From DATAAM01 sp036260075 (GTDB lineage Bacteria; Actinomycetota; Acidimicrobiia; Acidimicrobiales; JAHWLA01): a stretch of 13,506 bases of DNA. The notes beneath the pieces were generated by a model. It was not told the DNA's origin, did no database searches, and saw only the letters and a list, made by a program, of their open reading frames with translations. The stretch covers positions 1 through 13,506 of the forward strand of contig DATAAM010000065.1 in NCBI GenBank assembly GCA_036260075.1, in the 5' to 3' direction. Positions 7,111 to 13,506 of the stretch are shown here, one piece after another. Positions within the stretch are counted from its first letter, which is position 1; every line of letters starts with the position of its first letter. A program made the translations under genes and the position numbers.

Positions 7111-8508
7111 ATGCTCGACCTGCTGACCGGGTTCATCCAGGAGCTGCGCCGGGCGGGGCTGCCCGTCAGCCTCACCGAGAACCTCGACGCCATGGAGGCG
7201 GTGAAGCACGTCCCGCTCGAGGACCGGGAGGCGTTCAAGTACGCCTTGGCCGCCACGCTGGTGAAGAACCACGCGCACTGGAGGGCCTTCGAGACCGTGT
7301 TCGAGGTGTACTTCTCACTTCGCGGTCCCGAGTACGCCATCCGCGAAGACGACGAGCAGGTGGACGACGACCTGGCCCAGCTGCTCCAGTCGCTCATGGG
7401 CGACCGGCCCGCTGCCCAAGGCGGCGGCATGGAGGCGATGACGCCCGAGGAGCTGGCCGAGCTGCTGTACCGGGCGTTGCGCGACGGGGACGACGCCATG
7501 ATGAAGGCGCTGGCCAGGCAGGCGGTGCAGCGCTACTCCGGCATGGAGCCGGGGCGGCCCGTCGGCGGCACCTACTACCTCTACCGCACGCTGCGGAACC
7601 TCGACCTCGACTCGCTCCTCGAGCGTCTGATGCAGGCCGAGCGCGAGCAGGCCGACGCCATCACGCCCTTGGAGGAGCGGCTGGCCCGCGACGAGTTCGA
7701 GCAACGCGTCCAACGGCTGCGCCAGGAGATCGAGGCGGAGATCCGCCGCCGCCTGGTGGCCGACCGGGGCACCGAGGCCATGGCCAAGACGCTGCGCAAG
7801 CCGCTGCCCGAGGACATCGAGTTCATGCACGCGTCGAGGGAGGAGCTCACCGCGCTGCGCCACGCGCTCCACCCGCTCACCCGCAAGCTGGCCGTGCGCC
7901 TGGCGCGCAAGCGCCGTCACGGGCGCAAGGGCCCGCTCGACTTCCGCAACACCATGCGGCACTCGCTGAGCTACGGCGGGGTGCCCGCCGAGCCCAAGTT
8001 CAAGTACCCGCGGCCCAGCAAGCCGGAGATCATCGTGATCGCCGACATCTCGGGGTCGGTGGCGGCGTTCGCCCGCTTCACCCTCCACCTCGTGTACGCC
8101 ATCTCGTCGCAGTTCTCCAAGGTGCGTGCGTTCGTGTTCATCGACGGCATCGACGAGGTCACGCGCTTCTTCGAGCAGTCCGACGACATCGCCGACGCCG
8201 TGCACCGGGTGAACACCGAGGCCGACGTGGTGTGGGTCGACGGCCACTCCGACTACGGCCACGCCTTCGAGGTCTTCTGGGAGCGGTGGGGCAAGGAGGT
8301 GTCGCCGAAGACGAGCGTGATCCTGCTGGGCGACGCCCGCAACAACTACCACGCGTCCCAGGCGTGGGTGGTGCAGGAGCTGCGCAAGAAGGCTCGCCAC
8401 GTGTACTGGCTGAACCCCGAGCCGCGGTCGTACTGGGACACCGGCGACTCCATCGTCAGCGAGTACGGCACTCGAACACGCCGTCGCAGTGGATGCCGTA
8501 CTCGCTGA
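7111..8508 (+). CDS. CoxE-like vWA protein, C-terminus replaced at the palindrome junction (left copy)
   Basis: This is the partner of the MoxR ATPase 4 nt upstream. The 465-residue frame is native to about G453 (SEYG). The last dozen residues, rich in Arg and Thr, are read from the spacer and the opposite arm, and the TGA at 8506-8508 is antisense to the other copy. The N-terminal half is helical (residues 1-270, with charged runs). The vWA domain occupies about 300-453 with MIDAS DISGS at 312-316 and LLGDARNN at 406-412. It carries no signal peptide, so it is cytoplasmic. The family usually continues a little beyond this point, so this copy is truncated by the rearrangement, probably by 20-30 residues (an estimate from the other copy and memory of relatives). 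Confidence 0.85.
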   Translation: MLDLLTGFIQELRRAGLPVSLTENLDAMEAVKHVPLEDREAFKYALAATLVKNHAHWRAFETVFEVYFSLRGPEYAIREDDEQVDDDLAQLLQSLMGDRPAAQGGGMEAMTPEELAELLYRALRDGDDAMMKALARQAVQRYSGMEPGRPVGGTYYLYRTLRNLDLDSLLERLMQAEREQADAITPLEERLARDEFEQRVQRLRQEIEAEIRRRLVADRGTEAMAKTLRKPLPEDIEFMHASREELTALRHALHPLTRKLAVRLARKRRHGRKGPLDFRNTMRHSLSYGGVPAEPKFKYPRPSKPEIIVIADISGSVAAFARFTLHLVYAISSQFSKVRAFVFIDGIDEVTRFFEQSDDIADAVHRVNTEADVVWVDGHSDYGHAFEVFWERWGKEVSPKTSVILLGDARNNYHASQAWVVQELRKKARHVYWLNPEPRSYWDTGDSIVSEYGTRTRRRSGCRTR

Positions 8509-8533
8509 CGATGGAGTCGCCGGTGTCCCAGTA
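8431..8533. other. Palindrome centre: 40-bp perfect inverted repeat with 23-nt spacer
   Basis: Bases 8431-8470 are the exact reverse complement of 8494-8533, and the first bases outside this stretch already differ. Bases 8471-8493 belong to the right-hand vWA gene only: read on the minus strand they encode I-H-C-D-G-V-F-E, the natural continuation after SEYG. On that strand CGGCA lies just before the spacer and TGCCG just after it, a 5-bp stem. This is the footprint of a 3' end folding back on itself and priming synthesis. Confidence 0.9.
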
Positions 8534-9853
8534 GGAACGGGGCTCCGGGTTGAGCCAGTACACGTGGCGGGCTTTCTTCCGCAGCTCCTGCACCACCCAC
8601 GCTTGCGACGCGTGGTAGTTGTTCCGGGCGTCGCCCAGCAGGATCACGCTCGTCTTGGGCGACACCTCCCGGCCCCAGCGCTCCCAGAAGACCTCGAAGG
8701 CGTGGCCGTAGTCGGAGTGGCCGTCGACCCAGACCACGTCGGCCTCCGTGTTCACCCGATGCACGGCGTCGGCGATGTCGTCGGACTGCTCGAAGAAGCG
8801 GGTCACCTCGTCGATGCCGTCGATGAAGACGAATGCGCGCACCTTCGAGAACTGCGACGAGATGGCGTAGACGAGGTGCAGCGTGAACCGGGCGAACGCC
8901 GCCACCGAACCGGAGATGTCGGCGATCACCACGATCTCGGGCTTGCTCGGCCGCGGGTACTTGAACTTGGGCTCGGCGGGCACGCCGCCGTAGCTCAGCG
9001 AGTGGCGCATGGTGTTGCGGAAGTCGAGCGGCCCCTTGCGGCCGTGGCGCCGCTTGCGGGCCAGGCGCACGGCCAGCTTGCGGGTCAGCGGGTGCAGCGC
9101 GTGCCGGAGGGCCGTCAGCTCGTCGCGGGACGCATGCATGAACTCGATGTCCTCGGGCAGCGGCTTGCGCAGCGTCTTGGCCATGGCCTCGGTGCCGCGG
9201 TCGGCCACCAGGCGGCGCCGGATCTCGGCCTCGATCTCCTGGCGCAGGTGCTGGATGCGCTGCTCGAACTCGTCGCGGGCCAAGCGCTCCTCCAGCGGCG
9301 TGATGGCATCGGCCTGCTCCCGCTCGGCCTGCATGAGCCGTTCGAGGAGCGAGTCGAGGTCGAGGTTCCGCAGCGTGCGGTAGAGGTAGTACGTGCCGCC
9401 GACGGGGCGGCCCGGCTCCATGCCGGAGTAGCGCTGCACCGCCTGCTTGGCCAGCGCCTTCATCATCGCCTCGTCGCCCTCGCGCATGGCGCGGTAGAGC
9501 AGCTCGGCCAGCTCCTCGGGCGTCATGGCCTCCATGCCGCCGCCCTGGCCGGTGGGCCGGTCGCCCATGAGCGACTGGAGCAGCTGGGCCAAGTCGTCGT
9601 CGCCCTGCTCCTCGTCGTCGCGGATGGCGTACTCCGGGCCCCGCAGCGAGAAGTACACCTCGAAGACGGTCTCGAACGCCTTCCAGTGGGCGTGGTTCTT
9701 CACGAGGGTGGCTGCCAGCGCGTACTTGAAGGCCTCGCGGTCCTCCAGCGGGATGTGCTTGACCGCCTCCATCGCGTCGAGGTTCTCGGTGAGGCTCACG
9801 GGCAGCCCCGCCCGCCGCAGCTCCTGGATGAACCCCGTCAGCAGGTCGAGCAT
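8456..9853 (-). CDS. CoxE-like vWA protein, cut at the palindrome junction (right copy)
   Basis: This is the mirror copy of the vWA gene, 465 codons, with about 16 residue differences over the shared 453. MIDAS DISGS is retained at 312-316. It keeps more of the natural end than the left copy: after SEYG it reads IHCDGVFECR, then joins the opposite arm and stops at a TGA there (8458-8456). The true C-terminus is therefore missing from both copies. The start ATG at 9853 lies 6 nt after the MoxR stop. Tail-to-tail overlap with the other copy (8456-8508) follows from the inverted repeat and is not a natural gene arrangement. Confidence 0.87.
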   Translation of the reverse strand: MLDLLTGFIQELRRAGLPVSLTENLDAMEAVKHIPLEDREAFKYALAATLVKNHAHWKAFETVFEVYFSLRGPEYAIRDDEEQGDDDLAQLLQSLMGDRPTGQGGGMEAMTPEELAELLYRAMREGDEAMMKALAKQAVQRYSGMEPGRPVGGTYYLYRTLRNLDLDSLLERLMQAEREQADAITPLEERLARDEFEQRIQHLRQEIEAEIRRRLVADRGTEAMAKTLRKPLPEDIEFMHASRDELTALRHALHPLTRKLAVRLARKRRHGRKGPLDFRNTMRHSLSYGGVPAEPKFKYPRPSKPEIVVIADISGSVAAFARFTLHLVYAISSQFSKVRAFVFIDGIDEVTRFFEQSDDIADAVHRVNTEADVVWVDGHSDYGHAFEVFWERWGREVSPKTSVILLGDARNNYHASQAWVVQELRKKARHVYWLNPEPRSYWDTGDSIVSEYGIHCDGVFECRTR

Positions 9854-9859
9854 CTGCGC

Positions 9860-10732
9860 CTACGCCCCGTTGACCGACAGCTCCTTGGCCGCCTTGGCGA
9901 TGTCGGACTGGTACTTGAGCAGGATGTGCAGCGTGTCCTTGGCCTGCTCGGCGTCGACCTCCTGCACGCCCAGGAGCACGAGGGTGCGGGCCCAGTCGAG
10001 GGTCTCGGAGACGGACGGCGCCTTCTTCAGCTCGAGCTGGCGGATCGAGCGCACGATGCGCACCACCTGATCGGCGAGGTGCTCGCTGATGTCGGGCACG
10101 CGGGTGAGGACGATCTCCTTCTCGCGCTCGACCGTCGGGTAGTCGACGTGCAGGTAGAGGCAGCGCCGCTTGAGCGCCTCCGACAGCTCGCGGGTGTTGT
10201 TGGAGGTGAGGAAGACGAGCGGGATCTGCTTGGCCTCGACCGTGCCCAGCTCCGGGATCGACACCTGGTAGTCGGAGAGGATCTCCAGCAGGAGCGCCTC
10301 GGTCTCGACCTCGACGCGGTCGACCTCGTCGATCAGCAGGACGACCGGCTCGTCGGCCCGGATGGCCTCCAACAGCGGGCGGGTGAGGAGGAAGTCCTCG
10401 GTGAAGATGTCGTCCTCGATCTCCTGCCAGGTGGACGACTCGCGCTCGACTTGGATGCGGAGGAGCTGCTTCTTGTAGTTCCACTCGTACAGGGCCTTCG
10501 ACTCGTCGAGGCCCTCGTAGCACTGGAGGCGGATGAGGCGGGCGCCCGTCATCTCGGCCACCGACTTGGCCAGCTGCGTCTTGCCGGTGCCCGCCGGGCC
10601 CTCGACGAGGACGGGCTTGCCGAGGCGGTCGGCCAGGTACACGACGCCGGCGATCCCCTCGTCGGCGAGGTAGGCGACGTCCCGCAGCGACTGGCGGACT
10701 TCCGGTACGGATGCGAAGCGCGGCTCGGCCAT
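9860..10732 (-). CDS. MoxR-family AAA+ ATPase (right copy)
   Basis: This 290-residue protein is about 97% identical to the copy at 6234-7106, with all motifs kept: GPAGTGKT, LLIDEVDR, TSNN and EALKRRC. Most substitutions cluster in residues 4-15 (Q4P, D11E, R14Q, Q15S relative to the left copy). The ATG at 10732 is preferred over an in-frame TTG at 10750, because the TAGGCT box ends 5 nt before the ATG and the left copy has no such extension. The stop is TAG here but TGA in the left copy. The vWA gene follows after 6 nt. Confidence 0.93.
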   Translation of the reverse strand: MAEPRFASVPEVRQSLRDVAYLADEGIAGVVYLADRLGKPVLVEGPAGTGKTQLAKSVAEMTGARLIRLQCYEGLDESKALYEWNYKKQLLRIQVERESSTWQEIEDDIFTEDFLLTRPLLEAIRADEPVVLLIDEVDRVEVETEALLLEILSDYQVSIPELGTVEAKQIPLVFLTSNNTRELSEALKRRCLYLHVDYPTVEREKEIVLTRVPDISEHLADQVVRIVRSIRQLELKKAPSVSETLDWARTLVLLGVQEVDAEQAKDTLHILLKYQSDIAKAAKELSVNGA

Positions 10733-10737
10733 TCCGC

Positions 10738-10743
10738 AGCCTA
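10738..10743 (-). promoter_or_regulatory. Candidate -10 box (TAGGCT) of the moxR-vWA operon (right copy)
   Basis: On the minus strand TAGGCT ends 5 nt before the moxR ATG, as in the left copy (6 nt). The bases between box and ATG differ between arms (GCGGA here, TCCGGG there) while the box is unchanged, which supports it as functional. Confidence 0.5.
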
Positions 10744-10749
10744 CCCACA

Positions 10750-10771
10750 AACTTGACCGATCGGTCTAGTT
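10750..10771. promoter_or_regulatory. TetR-type operator palindrome before moxR (right copy)
   Basis: This has the same 22 bp as 6194-6215, read on the other strand: core GACCGATCGGTC (10755-10766) with AACT/AGTT flanks. The rest of this 75-bp spacer (10733-10807) shows little similarity to the 59-bp left spacer outside the operator and -10, so the site is conserved by selection rather than by recency. Confidence 0.65.
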
Positions 10772-10807
10772 CGTTTTCGCCGGCCCGTCCTGGAGGAGGA
10801 AGCCGGG

Positions 10808-12055
10808 TCAGCTCCGGACCTGGCCCTCGCCCTCGACCACGTACTTGAGGGTGGTCAGCTCCCGCAGCCCCATCGGGCCGCGGGCGTGCAGCTTCTGGGT
10901 GGAGATGCCGATCTCGGCCCCGAAGCCGAACTGCTCGCCGTCGGTGAAGCGGGTCGATGCGTTGACGACGACGGCGGCGGCGTCGACCTCGCGTGTGAAC
11001 CGCTCGGCGGCGGCCAGGTCGCCGGTGACGATGGCCTCGGTGTGCCCGGAGCCGTAGCGGGTGATGTGGTCGACGGCGGCGTCGAGCGACGGCACCACCG
11101 CCACCGACATCTTGAGGTCGAGGAACTCCTGCCCGAAGTCGTCGTCGGTCGCCTCCCCGATCGACGGCACGATCGAACGGGACCGCTCGTCGCCGACCAG
11201 CTCCACGCCCGAGAGCGCCTCGGCCGCCCGGGGCAGGAACTCGGTCGCCACCGCCTCGTGCACGACGAGCGACTCCGCTGCGTTGCAGACCGAGGGCCGA
11301 TGTGTCTTGGCGTTGACGACGATCGAGAGCGCGGTGTCGAGGTCGGCGGCGGCGTCGACGTACACGTGGCAGTTGCCGTCGCCGTCGATCACATACGGCA
11401 CGGTGGCGTTGTCGAGGATCGACCGGATGAGCGAGGGCCCGCCCCGCGGGATGAGGCAGTCGACGATGCCCCGCAGCCGCATGAACTCCGTGGCCGTCTC
11501 CCGGGAGGTGTCCTCCACCAGCACGAGCGAATCCTCGGGCAGGCCCGCCTTGGCGAAGCCCTCGCGCAGCACGCCCGCGATGGCGATGTTCGACGTGACC
11601 GCGGCCGACGAGCCCCGCAGGAAGGCGGCGTTGCCCGACTTGAGGCACAGCCCGGCGGCGTCGCTCGTGACGTTGGGCCGGTTCTCGTAGATGATCGCCA
11701 CCACGCCGAGGGGCACCCGCACCCGGCGGATGCGGAGGCCGTTGGGCCGCACCCAGCCGTCGACGACCTCGCCCACGGGATCGGGGAGCGCGGCCACCTG
11801 CCGCAGGCCGTCGGCCATCCCCTCCACCCGCCGGGCGTCGAGGCGCAGGCGGTCGACGACGGTCGGCGTCGTGCCCGCCGCTTCCGCCCGGGCCACGTCC
11901 TCGGCGTTGGCCCGCAGCACCTCGTCGGTGCGCTCGACCAGCAGGTCGGCGGCGGCCCGCAGGGCGTCGTCCTTGGCCGCGGTGGACGCCCCGGCGAGCA
12001 CCCGGGAGGCAGCCTTGGCCCGACGGCCCAGCTCGACGAGCGACGGCGTGGACAT
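10808..12055 (-). CDS. proA: Glutamate-5-semialdehyde dehydrogenase (right copy)
   Basis: This is the second step of proline synthesis, as for 4927-6174. At 415 residues it has the same length as the left copy and keeps the catalytic Cys in HRPSVCNAAE and the C-terminal signature EIGISTQKLHARGPMGL. Its first 115 nt differ from the left copy at 15 sites. The ATG at 12055 lies 7 nt after TACACT on the minus strand. An in-frame extension upstream runs antisense through the ATPase gene and is rejected. Two full-length proA genes 5 kb apart are unusual for one genome, which is part of the case for a chimeric sequence. Confidence 0.97.
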   Translation of the reverse strand: MSTPSLVELGRRAKAASRVLAGASTAAKDDALRAAADLLVERTDEVLRANAEDVARAEAAGTTPTVVDRLRLDARRVEGMADGLRQVAALPDPVGEVVDGWVRPNGLRIRRVRVPLGVVAIIYENRPNVTSDAAGLCLKSGNAAFLRGSSAAVTSNIAIAGVLREGFAKAGLPEDSLVLVEDTSRETATEFMRLRGIVDCLIPRGGPSLIRSILDNATVPYVIDGDGNCHVYVDAAADLDTALSIVVNAKTHRPSVCNAAESLVVHEAVATEFLPRAAEALSGVELVGDERSRSIVPSIGEATDDDFGQEFLDLKMSVAVVPSLDAAVDHITRYGSGHTEAIVTGDLAAAERFTREVDAAAVVVNASTRFTDGEQFGFGAEIGISTQKLHARGPMGLRELTTLKYVVEGEGQVRS

Positions 12056-12100
12056 GAGACGCAGTGTACCGACCCCCGTTTCCGACAGACTTGGCCCCCG
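12056..12100. promoter_or_regulatory. Divergent promoter region between proA and the AAA+ gene (right copy)
   Basis: This spacer has the same 45-bp length as 4882-4926, with 8 mismatches confined to the gaps between two conserved blocks. The proA -10 TACACT reads on the minus strand at 12068-12063, 7 nt from the ATG. Toward the ATPase gene, CAGACT lies 9 nt before the GTG and is only a weak -10 candidate. Confidence 0.6.
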
Positions 12101-13429
12101 GTGGACCACGCCCTCCTCGCCGAGCCCGTGCAGCGCTTCGTGGACGAGCTCGCGCCCGAGCTCCAACGCCTCGCCGCGTCGGTCGCCGCGGCGACAGCGA
12201 AGGCGCACCAGGACGTGACGTTGGAGGCGTTCAACATCGCCGCCGGTTTCGTCGACAGCGACGGTCTCCACACCGACGAGGAGCTGCTGGCGCTGGTCGC
12301 GGTGTTCGGCGGGCGGCTCGACACGAGCCTGCGCGGCGCCACGCCGGGCGACCTGCGCCGGGCGGGCCTCGTCAAGGACAAGGCGGCCTGGCTCGACCGG
12401 CCGTCTGCGTTCTTCGACGTGCTCCTGGCCGACGACCTCCAGCGAGGCACCAAGGTGTCGTGGCGCTACTACGAGCTCGCCCTCGCAATCGCCCACGCCG
12501 TGTGCTCGTTGGACGCCCACCCGTCGCACTCGGAGCTGGCCGCCGTCGACCGCTTCCGCACGATGCTCCTCGCTCGCCTGGAACGGGAGGACGTGGCCCC
12601 GCCGGCCGCAGAGACGACCGAGCAGCCCCGGCCCTTGGAGGAGCTTCTGGCCGAACTCAACCGCCTGGTCGGCCTGGCGGCGGTCAAGGCCGAGGTGAAG
12701 CTCGTGGCCGACCTGCTCACCGTGCAGAAGCTGCGCAAGGAGCGCGGCCTGCCGGTGGTGGAGTCGAGCCGCCACCTCGTCTTCACCGGCAACCCGGGCA
12801 CGGGCAAGACCACCGTCGCCCGCCTGGTGGCGCAGATCTACCGCACGCTGGGGGTGGTGGAGAAGGGCCACCTCGTCGAGACCGACCGCTCGCACCTCGT
12901 GGCCGGCTACGTGGGCCAGACCGCCACGCGCACCCGCGAGGTCGTGGAACGGGCGCTCGGCGGCGTGCTGCTGATCGACGAGGCGTACGCGCTGGCCCAA
13001 GGCGACGACCAGGACTTCGGGAACGAGGCGATCGCCACCCTGGTGAAGCTCATGGAGGACCACCGCCACGACCTCGTCGTGATCGTGGCCGGCTATCCCG
13101 ACGAGATGCACGAGCTCATCGAGTCGAACCCGGGCCTGCGCTCGCGTTTCCCCAAGACGATCGCCTTCCCGGACTACACCGACGAGGACCTGCTCGCCAT
13201 CTTCCGCACGATGTGCGAGGCGGGTGCCTACACCTGCGCCCCGGGTTGCGACGCGGCGGTGCTGGCCTTCTTCGCCGCCCAGCCGCGCGACAAGGGGTTC
13301 GGCAACGCCCGGCTGGCCCGCAACCTCTTCGAGGCCTCGGTGGCGCGCCACGCCTCGCGGGTGGTCGCGATCACCGACCCGACGAACGAGGACCTCACCG
13401 TCCTCACGCCCGACGACGTGTCCGGATGA
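12101..13429 (+). CDS. AAA+ ATPase of the CbbX/SpoVK class with TerB-like N-terminal region (right copy)
   Basis: This 442-residue protein starts at GTG (VDHALLAEP), with the same length as the left copy and about 90% identity. Walker A GNPGTGKTT, Walker B LLIDEAY, AGYVGQTA and NPGLRSRF are unchanged. Differences gather in the linker between the TerB-like region and the ATPase (about 160-190) and in the final 20 residues. It ends SG with TGA overlapping the next ATG (ATGA at 13426-13429), a tighter coupling than the 46-bp gap in the left copy. An in-frame open stretch upstream overlaps proA on the other strand and is not coding. Confidence 0.88.
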   Translation: MDHALLAEPVQRFVDELAPELQRLAASVAAATAKAHQDVTLEAFNIAAGFVDSDGLHTDEELLALVAVFGGRLDTSLRGATPGDLRRAGLVKDKAAWLDRPSAFFDVLLADDLQRGTKVSWRYYELALAIAHAVCSLDAHPSHSELAAVDRFRTMLLARLEREDVAPPAAETTEQPRPLEELLAELNRLVGLAAVKAEVKLVADLLTVQKLRKERGLPVVESSRHLVFTGNPGTGKTTVARLVAQIYRTLGVVEKGHLVETDRSHLVAGYVGQTATRTREVVERALGGVLLIDEAYALAQGDDQDFGNEAIATLVKLMEDHRHDLVVIVAGYPDEMHELIESNPGLRSRFPKTIAFPDYTDEDLLAIFRTMCEAGAYTCAPGCDAAVLAFFAAQPRDKGFGNARLARNLFEASVARHASRVVAITDPTNEDLTVLTPDDVSG

Positions 13430-13506
13430 GGAACCGCCTGCTCGCCCTCGTTGCCGCCGTGGCGATGGTCGTCGTCGCCGTGCAGGTGCGCGCCCGCCTC
13501 GACGAC
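13426..13506 (+). CDS. Membrane-anchored substrate-binding-like protein, 5' part only
   Basis: This is the first 27 codons of the mirror copy of the gene at 2616-3506, cut by the window end. It starts at ATG with R2 and R4, followed by the same hydrophobic anchor (LLALVAAVAMVVVAVQV). It differs from the left copy mainly after residue 23 (RARLDD versus RAGFDE). It overlaps the ATPase gene by 4 bp. Confidence 0.75.
   Translation, partial: MRNRLLALVAAVAMVVVAVQVRARLDD

Larger units (their letters stand above)
3426..8470. repeat. Left arm of a ~5-kb inverted duplication
   Basis: This 5045-bp segment recurs in inverse orientation at 8494-13506 (5013 bp). Mismatch counts by eye are 3/73 (start of vWA gene), 15/115 (start of proA) and 5/60 (MoxR, all third positions). 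The four complete gene pairs have equal lengths. The 32-bp difference is fully explained by three gaps: ATPase to binding-protein gene 46 bp versus a 4-bp overlap, proA to moxR 59 versus 75 bp, and moxR to vWA 4 versus 6 bp. The outer edge at 3426 is only where the window stops on the other side, so the duplication may extend further. Confidence 0.95.
8494..13506. repeat. Right arm of the ~5-kb inverted duplication
   Basis: This is the mirror of 3426-8470 with the same gene order and equal coding lengths. It reaches the window edge inside the binding-protein-like gene, so its outer limit is not visible. All reading frames are intact apart from the central junction. Differences between arms are spread along the whole length and favour silent sites, which shows long separate evolution under purifying selection. 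Confidence 0.95.

Noticed and set aside
8471..8493. Hairpin at the palindrome centre as a natural bidirectional terminator for convergent vWA genes
   Set aside because: The spacer encodes the native continuation of the right vWA gene and both genes lose their C-terminus here, so this is a breakpoint and not an evolved terminator.
10733..10750. Upstream TTG start for the right MoxR
   Set aside because: It would add six residues absent from the left copy and place the start upstream of the conserved -10 box.
8489..10756. 755-codon open frame on the plus strand
   Set aside because: It is antisense to vWA and MoxR in the right arm, with a His/Val/Leu/Arg/Asp-rich product lacking any recognisable motif.
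8346..11648. 1100-codon open frame on the minus strand
   Set aside because: It runs out of frame through the vWA, MoxR and proA genes of the right arm, all of which have strong motifs in the real frames. Its product is Arg/Gly/Pro-rich with no domain.
3426..13506. Inverted duplication caused by a transposon or integron
   Set aside because: No transposase, terminal repeats or target-site duplication were found. The only visible boundary is a hairpin-type join inside a coding gene.

Overview
The window is very GC-rich with strong third-position GC. Its genes are close-packed, with GTG starts, 4-bp start/stop overlaps and promoter -10 boxes only 5-7 nt before the start codon (leaderless style). 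This points to a high-GC actinobacterium; a member of the Acidimicrobiia is possible but cannot be shown from the sequence alone. No tRNA, rRNA, CRISPR array, transposase or phage gene was seen.

The dominant structure is a giant imperfect palindrome. Bases 3426-8470 and 8494-13506 carry the same genes in mirror order: an AAA+ ATPase, proA, a MoxR ATPase and a vWA protein, plus the start of a substrate-binding-like gene. The arms meet tail to tail inside the vWA gene, across a 23-nt spacer (8471-8493). They are not identical. In three segments aligned by eye I count 3/73, 15/115 and 5/60 mismatches, largely at third codon positions. Every paired gene has the same length, and the 32-bp difference in arm length lies entirely in intergenic gaps. 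The junction has the exact form of a self-primed hairpin (5-nt stem, 23-nt loop). The likeliest reading is a fold-back chimera joining homologous segments of two related genomes in a metagenome or amplified sample; a true inverted duplication is the alternative.

One copy of the locus reads as follows. proA (glutamate-5-semialdehyde dehydrogenase, proline synthesis) sits centrally. Divergent from it, across a 45-bp promoter region, runs an operon: AAA+ ATPase with a TerB-like N-terminus, membrane-anchored binding-protein-like protein, lipoprotein with substrate-binding and vWA domains, a 26-codon ORF, and a membrane/coiled-coil protein. Downstream of proA, in the same direction, a MoxR ATPase and CoxE-like vWA gene form a second operon. 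Its promoter overlaps a 22-bp palindrome that looks like a TetR-type operator and is identical in both arms.

The two operons therefore each combine an AAA+ ATPase with a vWA protein. MoxR/vWA pairs are known chaperone-like assembly or activation modules. The other operon resembles tellurite/toxic-anion-type envelope stress modules, with an outward-facing binding lipoprotein and a cytoplasmic ATPase. The roles of both operons in this organism are inferred. Positions 1-3425 appear only once here; their mirror copy, if present, would lie beyond 13506.
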